Below, one piece after another: positions 22,644-28,538 of a stretch of 28,538 nucleotides of DNA. This stretch comes from CAXGTL01 sp964012725 (GTDB lineage: Archaea; Nanobdellota; Nanobdellia; Woesearchaeales; CAXGTL01). Numbering within the stretch: the stretch's first letter is position 1; each line of letters opens with the position of its first letter. The notes below the pieces were generated by a model that saw nothing but the letters and a program-made list of their open reading frames with translations, did not search any database and was not told the origin of the DNA. Position numbers and translations under genes: made by a program. Location of the stretch: positions 1 through 28,538 of the forward strand of contig CAXGTL010000013.1 in NCBI GenBank assembly GCA_964012725.1, written 5' to 3'.

Positions 22644-22708
22644 GTCACCTTTTTGTAGATGTGGCAGTTAGGGAAAAAGAGGTGACTCAAACCCTAACCA
22701 ACACATCT
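22644..22708 (-). promoter_or_regulatory. Candidate bistable RNA leader (thermosensor-like) before dnaJ
   Basis: On the minus-strand transcript a long hairpin forms: AGATGTG/CACATCT (22702-22708 with 22657-22663), an internal loop, GTTAGGG/CCCTAAC, another loop, then GAG/CTC capped by TCAC. The loop side GTCACCTCTTTTT can instead pair with the downstream AAAAAGGTGAC that contains the ribosome binding site (6 + 5 bp, two bulged bases). The two pairings compete or form a pseudoknot. A TATA-like TTTTTTATATTTT at about 22715-22728 could start a separate transcript near here. The base pairs are seen; the regulatory role is inferred from the heat-shock context. Confidence 0.5.
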
Positions 22709-22728
22709 TATTTTGAAAATATAAAAAA

Positions 22729-24591
22729 TTATTTCTTCTCTTCATCAACAACTTCTGCATCGACAATGTTTTCGTCTTTGCCAGATGCTGTATTATTGTC
22801 CTTACCTTTTCCTGATTTTCCAGCTTTTGCTTGCTTTGCTTGTTGTTCAGCAGCAGCCTTTTGATAAAGTTCTGTTGAAGCTTCTTGTGCTAACTTATCT
22901 ATTTCTTCAAGCTTCTTTTTAATTGTTTCGTAATTCTTTTCTTTATCTTTCATCAGCTTTTCAAGTTCTTCAATTGTATCTTTCAAAGGCTTTAGTTTCT
23001 TTTCATCAACTTTGCCTTCCATGTCTTTCATTGATTTCCCTGTAGTATAAATCAATGTATCTGCTTTATTGAAAGTTTCAATTTTTTCTTTCTTTTTCTT
23101 GTCTTCTTCTGAATGTTTCTCAGCTTCTTTTCTCATCTTTTCTATCTCATCATCAGATAGATTTGTTGAAGCTGTTATTGTAATATTTTGTTCTTTTGCA
23201 GTTCCAAGATCTTTTGCTTTAACATTTAGTATTCCGTTTGCATCAATATCAAATGTTACTTCTATCTGAGGAACTCCTCTTGGTGCAGGTGGTATACCAA
23301 CTAAATCAAATTGTCCTAAAACTTTGTTATCATTGAACATTGGTCTTTCACCTTGCGCAGTTCTAATTGTAACTGCAGGTTGATTATCAGCAGCTGTTGA
23401 AAATATCTGTGATTTCTTAGTAGGGATTGTAGTGTTTCTTTCAATTAATTTTGTAAATACACTTCCCAATGTTTCAATTCCTAAACTTAAAGGTGTTACA
23501 TCTAAAAGTAATACATCTTTTACATCTCCACCAAGTATTCCACCTTGAATAGCTGCTCCTAAAGCAACTGCTTCATCTGGATTAACAGATTTGTCTCCAT
23601 CTTTTCCTGTTAAATCTTTAACAAGCTTTTGTACAGATGGGATTCTTGTTGAACCTCCTACAAAAATTACTTTATCAACTTTATCTAGACTTGAATCTTT
23701 CAAAGCTTGTTCTGTAGGTGTTTTTAATTTTTCTAAAATATCTTCAATCATTTGCTCAAACTTAGCTCTTGTTAAGTCAAGATTAAGATGTTTAGGTCCT
23801 TTATCATCAGCTGTTATAAATGGTAGATTGATTGTTGCAGTCATCTTAGTTGATAACTCAATTTTAGCTTTTTCTCCTGCTTCTTTTAATCTTTGTAATG
23901 CAACTTTATCTTTTCTTAAATCAATACCATTTTGTTTTTTAAATTCTTCAGCAAGATGATCTACTAATAAATCATCAATATCATCTCCACCTAATTTATT
24001 ATTACCATTTGTTGATTTTACTTCAAACACTCCATCTCCTAATTCTAATATTGAAACATCAAATGTTCCACCACCAAAATCAAATACTAAGATTGTGTGT
24101 TCATGACTTTTGTCTAAACCATATGCAAGTGATGCTGCAGTTGGTTCGTTTATAATTCTTAATACATTTAATCCTGCAATTTTACCAGCATCTTTAGTTG
24201 CTTGTCTTTGTGAATCTGTAAAATAAGCTGGTACAGTGATAACTGCGTCTGTTACTTTATGTCCTAAGTAAGCTTCTGCATCAGTTTTTAGTTTTTGTAA
24301 TATCATTGCAGAAATTTCTTGTGGAGAATAATCTTTTCCATCAATATTTTCTTTATGATCAGAACCCATATGTCTTTTTACTGACCTAACTGTATGTTCT
24401 GGATTAGTTATAGCTTGGTTTCTAGCTACTTGTCCAACTATTCTTTCACCATCTTTAATACTTACAACACTTGGAGTTGTTCTTCCACCTTCTGCATTTG
24501 GTATGATTGTTGCTTTACCTGCTTCGATTACAGCTACTGCTGAAAAAGTTGTTCCAAGGTCAATTCCTATTGCTTTTGAATGTTTTGTCAT
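22729..24591 (-). CDS. dnaK: Chaperone DnaK (Hsp70)
   Basis: A 620-residue Hsp70 that uses ATP to bind and release unfolded polypeptides. Nucleotide-binding motifs: IGIDLGTTFSAVAVIEAG at the start, NEPTAASLAYG, FDFGGGTFDVSILELGDG and VGGSTRIPSVQ. The interdomain linker DVLLLDVTPLSLGIE and the substrate domain with its helical lid follow, ending in a bacterial-type DAEVVDEEKK tail. Length and motifs are normal and the protein is of bacterial lineage, as in all DnaK-bearing archaea. It is 18 nt after the DUF3467 gene with AGGAGGAATA as ribosome site, so it belongs to the grpE operon. Confidence 0.98.
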   Translation of the reverse strand: MTKHSKAIGIDLGTTFSAVAVIEAGKATIIPNAEGGRTTPSVVSIKDGERIVGQVARNQAITNPEHTVRSVKRHMGSDHKENIDGKDYSPQEISAMILQKLKTDAEAYLGHKVTDAVITVPAYFTDSQRQATKDAGKIAGLNVLRIINEPTAASLAYGLDKSHEHTILVFDFGGGTFDVSILELGDGVFEVKSTNGNNKLGGDDIDDLLVDHLAEEFKKQNGIDLRKDKVALQRLKEAGEKAKIELSTKMTATINLPFITADDKGPKHLNLDLTRAKFEQMIEDILEKLKTPTEQALKDSSLDKVDKVIFVGGSTRIPSVQKLVKDLTGKDGDKSVNPDEAVALGAAIQGGILGGDVKDVLLLDVTPLSLGIETLGSVFTKLIERNTTIPTKKSQIFSTAADNQPAVTIRTAQGERPMFNDNKVLGQFDLVGIPPAPRGVPQIEVTFDIDANGILNVKAKDLGTAKEQNITITASTNLSDDEIEKMRKEAEKHSEEDKKKKEKIETFNKADTLIYTTGKSMKDMEGKVDEKKLKPLKDTIEELEKLMKDKEKNYETIKKKLEEIDKLAQEASTELYQKAAAEQQAKQAKAGKSGKGKDNNTASGKDENIVDAEVVDEEKK

Positions 24592-24608
24592 TTTATATAT
24601 TCCTCCTG

Positions 24609-24989
24609 TTAACCTAGATAACTAGGTATATTTAAATCATTTATTTTTTTTGTATTTACTGTTTTTTTTGATTTTTTCTTATTCTTAGCACGCTCTTTTT
24701 CAATTTTTTCCATTACTTTTGGTTTTTTTATTTTAATATATGTTTTTTCATATTTATCAATAGCTTTACCTAAAAGTTCATGAAATCTTTTTGCTTGATA
24801 TGCATCAATTAAAACTACATTATGTTTTAATGTCATAACAGTTCCTTGTCTTGATCTTGGATCCATTCTTGGACTAATATTTTTAAAATCAAGTATAAAT
24901 TGTAATGCATTAAAATTTACTGAAATTTCGTGACTGAAAAATGCGTCACCATCAATTATATTTAAATTAATTTTTTTTTCTGACATCAT
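24609..24989 (-). CDS. DUF3467 protein within the chaperone operon
   Basis: A 126-residue protein. Residues about 10-85 fit DUF3467: AFFSHEISVNFNALQFILDFKNISPRMD, then TLKHNVVLIDAYQAKRFHELLGKAIDKYEKTY. The C-terminal 40 residues are strongly basic (KKPKVMEKIEKERAKNKKKSKK) and probably disordered. DUF3467 is widespread but without known function. The ATG overlaps the grpE stop (TAATG) with GGAGG 6 nt before it, and dnaK follows after 18 nt, so it is expressed with the chaperones and may be a cofactor in protein quality control. A second ATG directly follows the first. Confidence 0.8.
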   Translation of the reverse strand: MMSEKKINLNIIDGDAFFSHEISVNFNALQFILDFKNISPRMDPRSRQGTVMTLKHNVVLIDAYQAKRFHELLGKAIDKYEKTYIKIKKPKVMEKIEKERAKNKKKSKKTVNTKKINDLNIPSYLG

Positions 24990-25483
24990 TATTTGCCTCC
25001 GGTTTTGTTAACTTTTACTTTTGAATTTCTTATAACTTGATCATTTAATGTATAACCAGTTTGAAATTCTTCAACAATTTCATTATCTTTTTTATTTTCA
25101 TTTTTATCTTGCATTAATGCTTCATGAATATGTGGATTAAATACTTTACCCACCGAATCAATCTTATGAAGTCCTTGTTTTTCTAAAACTTCTACAAATT
25201 GTGCGAAAATTAATTCCACCCCTTTCACAAAATCCTCATGATTCTCTGTGTTTTTTAGTGCTAGATCAAAGTTGTCTAACAATGGAAGCAATTTGAGTAT
25301 TAGTTCTTTGTTTGAATATTTTGTGAATTCTTGGTTTTGTTTGTCTGTTCTTTTTTTATAGTTCTCAAACTCTGCCTGAAGTCTTTGTAAGGATTCTGTA
25401 AGTTCTTTTGTTTTGTTTTTATCTTTATTTTTTGATTTATCTTTACTTATCTTTTCTTTAGATTCTTTCTTTTCTTTAACCAT
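24989..25483 (-). CDS. grpE: Nucleotide exchange factor GrpE
   Basis: A 164-residue GrpE, the factor that releases ADP from DnaK. A very Lys-rich N-terminus (residues 1-25) leads to the long dimerising helix (ELTESLQRLQAEFENYKKRTDKQ), then KLLPLLDNFDLALKN and the C-terminal beta domain (FNPHIHEALMQ, VIEEFQTGYTLNDQVIRNSKVKVNK-like pattern). Length is normal. It heads the operon grpE-DUF3467-dnaK. GGTGA is 6 nt before the ATG, and the promoter contains a TTTATATATAAG box and an ATCAAC element over the likely start of transcription. Confidence 0.95.
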   Translation of the reverse strand: MVKEKKESKEKISKDKSKNKDKNKTKELTESLQRLQAEFENYKKRTDKQNQEFTKYSNKELILKLLPLLDNFDLALKNTENHEDFVKGVELIFAQFVEVLEKQGLHKIDSVGKVFNPHIHEALMQDKNENKKDNEIVEEFQTGYTLNDQVIRNSKVKVNKTGGK

Positions 25484-25505
25484 ATATTGTCACCTTTTGT
25501 TGATT

Positions 25506-25526
25506 TTAAATCAACGATGTTAACTT
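25506..25526. promoter_or_regulatory. Putative operator 1 at the grpE transcription start
   Basis: The element TTAAATCAACG, then a 3-nt variable part, then GTTAA matches a second copy at 25596-25616. It lies about 25 nt downstream of the grpE TATA box (minus strand, 25538-25549), that is over the expected transcription start. It also overlaps a 17-nt palindrome, GTTGATTTTAAATCAAC (25499-25515). The divergent regulator gene is the obvious candidate to bind it. Confidence 0.6.
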
Positions 25527-25595
25527 AGAATGAACAACTTATATATAAAGGTTTTGGTTTTTAGTAGGAAAGGTTTATATACTAGTTCGTTTACG

Positions 25596-25616
25596 TTAAA
25601 TCAACGGAGTTAATTA
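25596..25616. promoter_or_regulatory. Putative operator 2 at the regulator's transcription start
   Basis: TTAAATCAACG, GA, GTTAATTA: 17 of 21 positions or so match operator 1. A TTTATATA box at 25573-25580 lies about 25 nt upstream, so the element again covers the expected start of transcription, here of the winged-helix regulator. This would allow joint repression of the chaperone operon and of the regulator itself. Confidence 0.6.
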
Positions 25617-25618
25617 AT

Positions 25619-26026
25619 ATGTTCATGAAGATAAGCAAAATAACAATAACAAGGCTGAGAAAGCCGAAATCTCATAATATTAATCAAGAGCTTCAGTGGT
25701 TTGGTAATTCTTTAGGTTTATTTGGATTGCGTGATAAAGATAAATCTTGTTTTAGAATCTTTATTGAGCTGTTGAAATCAACAAAAGCTGGCGAAGGTAT
25801 GTCAAGTGATGAAATTGCATTTAAATTAAGTCTTAGTCGAGGCACTGTAGTACATCATTTGAACAAGCTAATGGAGTCAGGTATTATTATTCATAGAAAA
25901 AATAAGTATTTCATGAGAGTTGACAATCTTAAAGAATTGATCAAAGTTCTAAAGTCTGATATTGAAAAGTCATTCAAAGATCTTGAAGAAATGGCTAATG
26001 AAATTGATAGTGTTCTTGGGCTTTAA
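25619..26026 (+). CDS. Winged-helix transcriptional regulator, probable heat-shock repressor
   Basis: A 135-residue protein with a winged-helix DNA-binding domain at about residues 42-105 (SSDEIAFKLSLSRGTVVHHLNKLMESGIIIHRKNKYFMRV), the recognition helix being SRGTVVHHLNKLMES, followed by a C-terminal helix (LKELIKVLKSDIEKSFKDLEEMANEIDSVL) suited to dimerisation. It resembles ArsR/Phr-like regulators. Divergent from grpE-dnaK, with matching sequence elements at both start sites, it is a strong candidate for a repressor of heat-shock genes and of itself; archaeal Phr plays such a role in Pyrococcus, though its binding site differs. ATG 25619 or 25625 may be the start. Confidence 0.85.
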   Translation: MFMKISKITITRLRKPKSHNINQELQWFGNSLGLFGLRDKDKSCFRIFIELLKSTKAGEGMSSDEIAFKLSLSRGTVVHHLNKLMESGIIIHRKNKYFMRVDNLKELIKVLKSDIEKSFKDLEEMANEIDSVLGL

Positions 26027-26093
26027 TATCCATTTTAAAAATATAGAAAAGTTTATATATTATAATTACTATTAAAAAATAAGAGGTATGAAA

Positions 26094-26285
26094 ATGAATG
26101 ATAAACATGAATATATAAGAGTAAAATTGAATCATTCTAAAATAAATAAAGAGAAAGGATTCTACCTTCTTTTAACAAATGGAAACACTTATTCTGATAA
26201 AAAAGATGAATTTGTCATAGAGAAGAAATTTCTAGGACTTTTGAAAGAAGAGAGTATTAATTTTGAAGTATTACCACTTAACTAG
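26094..26285 (+). CDS. Hypothetical protein (63 aa)
   Basis: A small alpha/beta-looking protein (YIRVKLNHSKINKEKGFYLLLTNGNTYS, then a helix and VLPLN). I place the start at ATG 26094, because GAGGT lies 6 nt before it; the ATG at 26088 directly abuts GAGGT and would add two residues. A TTTATATATTATA box at 26052-26063 supplies the promoter. It is followed after 6 nt by another unknown gene. No family is recognised. Confidence 0.65.
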   Translation: MNDKHEYIRVKLNHSKINKEKGFYLLLTNGNTYSDKKDEFVIEKKFLGLLKEESINFEVLPLN

Positions 26286-26291
26286 ACCAAA

Positions 26292-26651
26292 ATGACACAT
26301 TATAAAGTAGAAATACAAATACCTTTATTCTATAATCTTGAAGATGGAAAAAAAGATAGAGAAAAGATTCCTTCCAAATTATTTTATGAAACTTATTTAG
26401 AAATTTTTAATATGGTTGGAGGAATACATACAAGTCCAACACCTGTTTTTGGTGCATGGAGATGTCCTAAAACTAGAAAAGCTTTTTTTGATAAAAGTAC
26501 TGTTTTTACTGTTCTTGTAGAAACTAATGATATTAAAACTATAAACAATATTCCAAAAATGAAAGAATTAATTGAATATAAAAAAATTCTTAAAAAAAGA
26601 TTTAAACAACATGAAATATTTATGGTTGCTACACGTTGTCAATGGTTATAA
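26292..26651 (+). CDS. Hypothetical protein (119 aa)
   Basis: A 119-residue protein: YKVEIQIPLFYNLEDG at the start, a helix SKLFYETYLEIFNMVGGIHTSPTPVFGAWRC, a strand TVFTVLVETND, a helix with KELIEYKKILKKRFKQHEIFMVATR at the end. The order iPl.YN, then GG.htsp...GaW, then F.Q.eI is, by memory, like a small family seen in plasmids, phages and defence islands, but no function is known for it. It is in one transcript with the previous gene and converges on the glycosyltransferase with a 2-nt gap. Confidence 0.65.
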   Translation: MTHYKVEIQIPLFYNLEDGKKDREKIPSKLFYETYLEIFNMVGGIHTSPTPVFGAWRCPKTRKAFFDKSTVFTVLVETNDIKTINNIPKMKELIEYKKILKKRFKQHEIFMVATRCQWL

Positions 26652-26653
26652 TG

Positions 26654-27787
26654 TCAATACTTTTCCAAAACATCTTTAATCTTTCTAACAGTAACATCCC
26701 ATGAATATTTCTTAATCACAGTCTTACGTGCTTGCTGTCCTAAGTCAAATCTTTGGTGTGGTTTTTGTAATAAGATCTCTAACTTCTTTCTAAGAACTAA
26801 CCAATTTTCTTTTGGAAATAATAAACCATTCTTTTTATCAACAATATACTTTTTTAAAGCTGGTAATGAAGTTACAACAACTGGTAAACCACATGACATT
26901 GCTTCTAATGTTGATAATGAAGTTGTTTCTGTTAAACTAGGTAATACATAAATATCCATTGCTTGTAAAAAAGGGATTACATTATCTTTTTTACCAGTCA
27001 TTATTATATTTTTCTTATCTTTGAAAATCTTTTCCTCAGATTCTGGTCCTTTACCAACTAATAATAACTTTGCATTTGGATATTTTTTACTAAGTGATGT
27101 AAAAGCCCTATGTAAAGTTAAAAGATTCTTTTCCCTACCAATTCTTCCAGTATAACCAATTATTTTATGCTCTGGATCAAAACCTAAATCTATTTTCGCT
27201 TGTTTTTTATCTTCTGGAGGTTTGAATTTATCAGAATTAATACCTAAAGGAACAACTGTTTTAATTGCTGTGATTTTTTCTTTTTCAAAAACATAAGCAA
27301 TATTGCTCGTAGGTATCATTAAGATATTGCATTTATTGTAAACTCTTTTTGAGAATTTCCTAGCAAACCAATAAATAAACTTTTTTATAAACCATGGAGC
27401 TTTAACACTTTTAATAACAATGTCCCAGTTAATAACATGAACATATGAAATAATTGGTTTGTTAAGTTTTTTTGCTAATTTTATTGCAGAATAACCTAAA
27501 GTACTAAGATCTTGTACCCAAACAATATCAGCTTTTTCAATATGTGGTTTTATTAATTTTTTAGAAAACTTTGCAATAGGTAAATCATCTATAACAAATC
27601 TTGATAAAGGTGCTCTGATAATTTTTACATCTGGTATTTCTGTATGTTCTCCAGGAAAATTTGGAGCAATAACAGTAATTTCATAGTCTTGTTTTAATCT
27701 TGGTATAACTTCTGCTAAAAACCTAGAAACACCGTCCCACCTAGGTAAAAATGAATCTGAAACTATTAATAAATTTCTTTTACTCAT
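26654..27787 (-). CDS. GT4-family glycosyltransferase
   Basis: A 377-residue GT-B glycosyltransferase. The N-terminal half has SDSFLPRWDGVSRFLAEVIP (typical acceptor loop) and VIAPNFPGE; the C-terminal half has KIIGYTGRIGREKNLLTLHRAF, LLLVGKGPESE, and the nucleotide-sugar site TETTSLSTLEAMSCGLPVV (the EX7E motif), as in Group 1 (GT4) enzymes. It likely adds a sugar to a lipid or surface glycan; paired with the PIG-L deacetylase downstream on the same strand, a glycolipid or glycan pathway is likely. The start is ATG 27787 with GGTGA 7 nt ahead; a frame extending to 27832 would run into the repeat and is not likely. Confidence 0.95.
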   Translation of the reverse strand: MSKRNLLIVSDSFLPRWDGVSRFLAEVIPRLKQDYEITVIAPNFPGEHTEIPDVKIIRAPLSRFVIDDLPIAKFSKKLIKPHIEKADIVWVQDLSTLGYSAIKLAKKLNKPIISYVHVINWDIVIKSVKAPWFIKKFIYWFARKFSKRVYNKCNILMIPTSNIAYVFEKEKITAIKTVVPLGINSDKFKPPEDKKQAKIDLGFDPEHKIIGYTGRIGREKNLLTLHRAFTSLSKKYPNAKLLLVGKGPESEEKIFKDKKNIIMTGKKDNVIPFLQAMDIYVLPSLTETTSLSTLEAMSCGLPVVVTSLPALKKYIVDKKNGLLFPKENWLVLRKKLEILLQKPHQRFDLGQQARKTVIKKYSWDVTVRKIKDVLEKY

Positions 27788-27867
27788 ACTCACTTCACCT
27801 TGCTCCGTTCGTATGTCATAAATGCAAAGCATTTATGAGCATGATCAAGAATCTTTGATTCTTGACA
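27788..27867. repeat. Twin-hairpin repeat, family 2, copy 2, with GTGAAGTGA tract
   Basis: Plus strand: TGT 27814-27816; 9-bp stem CATAAATGC 27817-27825 / GCATTTATG 27829-27837 with loop AAA; spacer AGCATGAT 27838-27845; 8-bp stem CAAGAATC 27846-27853 / GATTCTTG 27857-27864 with loop TTT; ACA 27865-27867. The 27788-27813 part, read on the minus strand, carries ACGAACG, GGAG and GTGAAGTGAG blocks shared with 19175-19198 and contains the ribosome binding site of the glycosyltransferase. Confidence 0.75.
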
Positions 27868-27892
27868 GATTTTAAATTTTATATTTAAAATC
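27868..27892 (-). terminator. Hairpin at the 3' end of the PIG-L gene
   Basis: A perfect 10-bp stem (GATTTTAAAT with ATTTAAAATC, 5-nt loop) immediately follows the stop of the PIG-L gene and touches the family 2 repeat. All A/T apart from the end pairs. It may aid transcript ending or be the repeat's outer boundary; neither can be settled by reading. Confidence 0.35.
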
Positions 27893-28538
27893 ATTTTATT
27901 TTCAAAAACCTCTCTGCATATTTACCATCAATTCTAAAACCATTGATCAAAGCTTTGATATACATCATTATCAAAGGAAAGTAATTAAAAAATGTTGTTA
28001 ATGAAAGCTGACTTTCAAAACAACCAACTGCTCTTAGTTTTGTTTTAAATGTTTTTGTTACATCAACATAAAGCTTAGGATAATGTCTTTTTCTAAAATT
28101 AAAAGGATTCCATACATCAAAAGTATAAAGTTCTTCTTGATAATTAATTCTGTCTAATACTTGATCAACTAATTTGTAAACTTCTCTATGATTTGGATGT
28201 GGATCATCAAAACTATGTGTAAATATTTTTCCTGGTTTATACTTTTTTATAAATTCAATTAATTTTTTAGGAATGTTTTTTGAATATGCATCTTTTGTTA
28301 AATTTAGTTCGTCAAGTCCTAAGAAAAATACACCAGAACCACCAATAATTTTGTCTGCTTTTTTTGCTTCATCAACTCTTGTTTTAATTGCTATTTCTTT
28401 TTTAATATGTGGCATAGAGAATTCTCCATATGAAAATATTACTGTAATTATCCTTTTACCTTGTTTTGCATACTTAGCTAATGTTGCACCTGGACCAAAG
28501 ATTTGATCATCTGAGTGTGCGCATAGTACTAAGATTGT
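27891..28538 (-). CDS. PIG-L (LmbE-like) deacetylase, N-terminus outside the window
   Basis: The frame continues to the last base, so the start lies beyond the window; 215 codons are visible. The opening TILVLCAHSDDQIFGPGATLAKYAKQGK is the PIG-L metal site; the usual AHPDDE reads AHSDDQ. Further motifs: YGEFS, a DPHPNHREVYK segment with the two metal-binding His, and a hydrophobic C-terminal part (FFNYFPLIMMYIKALI). The family removes N-acetyl groups from GlcNAc-linked lipids or thiols using zinc. It precedes the glycosyltransferase gene on the same strand with the repeat between, so a shared glycoconjugate pathway is likely. Confidence 0.88.
   Translation of the reverse strand, partial: TILVLCAHSDDQIFGPGATLAKYAKQGKRIITVIFSYGEFSMPHIKKEIAIKTRVDEAKKADKIIGGSGVFFLGLDELNLTKDAYSKNIPKKLIEFIKKYKPGKIFTHSFDDPHPNHREVYKLVDQVLDRINYQEELYTFDVWNPFNFRKRHYPKLYVDVTKTFKTKLRAVGCFESQLSLTTFFNYFPLIMMYIKALINGFRIDGKYAERFLKIK

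Noticed and set aside
22657..22708. tRNA-like look of the hairpin (GGTTTGAGTC resembles a T arm)
   Set aside because: Only 52 nt, no anticodon or D arm, and the whole segment is explained by one long hairpin.
27788..27832. Longer glycosyltransferase start at 27832
   Set aside because: The extra codons fall in the repeat; GGTGA and the family's N-terminus support 27787.
1..28538. CRISPR array, tRNA or rRNA genes, insertion sequences
   Set aside because: No regularly spaced direct repeats, no tRNA consensus arms and no transposase frames were seen.

Overview
The window is about 28.5 kb of very AT-rich archaeal DNA. The archaeal assignment rests on CDP-archaeol synthase, a Sec61-beta subunit, an archaeal RNase P protein (Rpp21/Rnp4 type) and RNase P RNA, a NIP7-type PUA protein, an ATP-dependent DNA ligase, and TATA boxes 20-35 nt ahead of many starts, which suggests leaderless transcripts. 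It also carries bacterial-type genes (MetK, GrpE/DnaK/DnaJ, DUF1287) and shortened versions of usually larger proteins (Dph2, Hel308). Together these point to a small-genome DPANN archaeon of the Woesearchaeota/Pacearchaeota/Nanoarchaeota kind. That placement is inference; no rRNA is present.

Layout. 1-2.1 kb: a possible papain-like amidase, a zinc-finger relative of the TtuA/Ncs6 tRNA thiolases without a P-loop, a RelE-type toxin-antitoxin pair and small proteins. 2.1-6.7 kb: a phospholipase-D/lamin-tail lipoprotein, bacterial MetK, a small protein and a COG1031-like radical SAM enzyme. 6.7-8.3 kb: a G-rich tract, then two ether-lipid genes (CDP-alcohol phosphatidyltransferase and CarS), convergent with a membrane protein fused by overlap to a Dph2 N-terminal remnant. 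8.5-9.2 kb: four tiny, tightly packed genes, three of which I found only by reading the strand directly. 9.4-13.4 kb: RNase P protein, a coiled-coil protein coupled to a NIP7-like PUA protein, and a DNA ligase with an inserted zinc ribbon. 13.5-18.5 kb: an AI-2E-type permease, a DUF1287 protein, and a pilin-like plus large secreted protein operon. 18.5-21.3 kb: RNase P RNA, a cluster of hairpin repeats, Sec61-beta, the C-terminal part of a Hel308-like helicase and a CheY-like protein. 21.4-26 kb: a heat-shock locus, grpE-DUF3467-dnaK then a small membrane protein and dnaJ, with a divergent winged-helix regulator. 26-28.5 kb: two small proteins, a GT4 glycosyltransferase and a partial PIG-L deacetylase.

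Three things stand out. (1) A family of intergenic hairpin repeats. Two copies (19021-19074 and 27814-27867) share an identical architecture: 9-bp stem, 3-nt loop, AGCATGAT spacer, 8-bp stem, 3-nt loop, closed by TGT/ACA. Their stem sequences differ but the base pairing is kept. (2) The heat-shock locus appears to carry two layers of control: a matching element at both divergent start sites, and a candidate RNA switch ahead of dnaJ whose loop can pair with the dnaJ-side ribosome binding site. (3) Several conserved enzymes occur as intact but partial genes (Dph2 domain 1, Hel308 without its first RecA domain, a TtuA-like protein without its PP-loop), suggesting split genes or reductive evolution.
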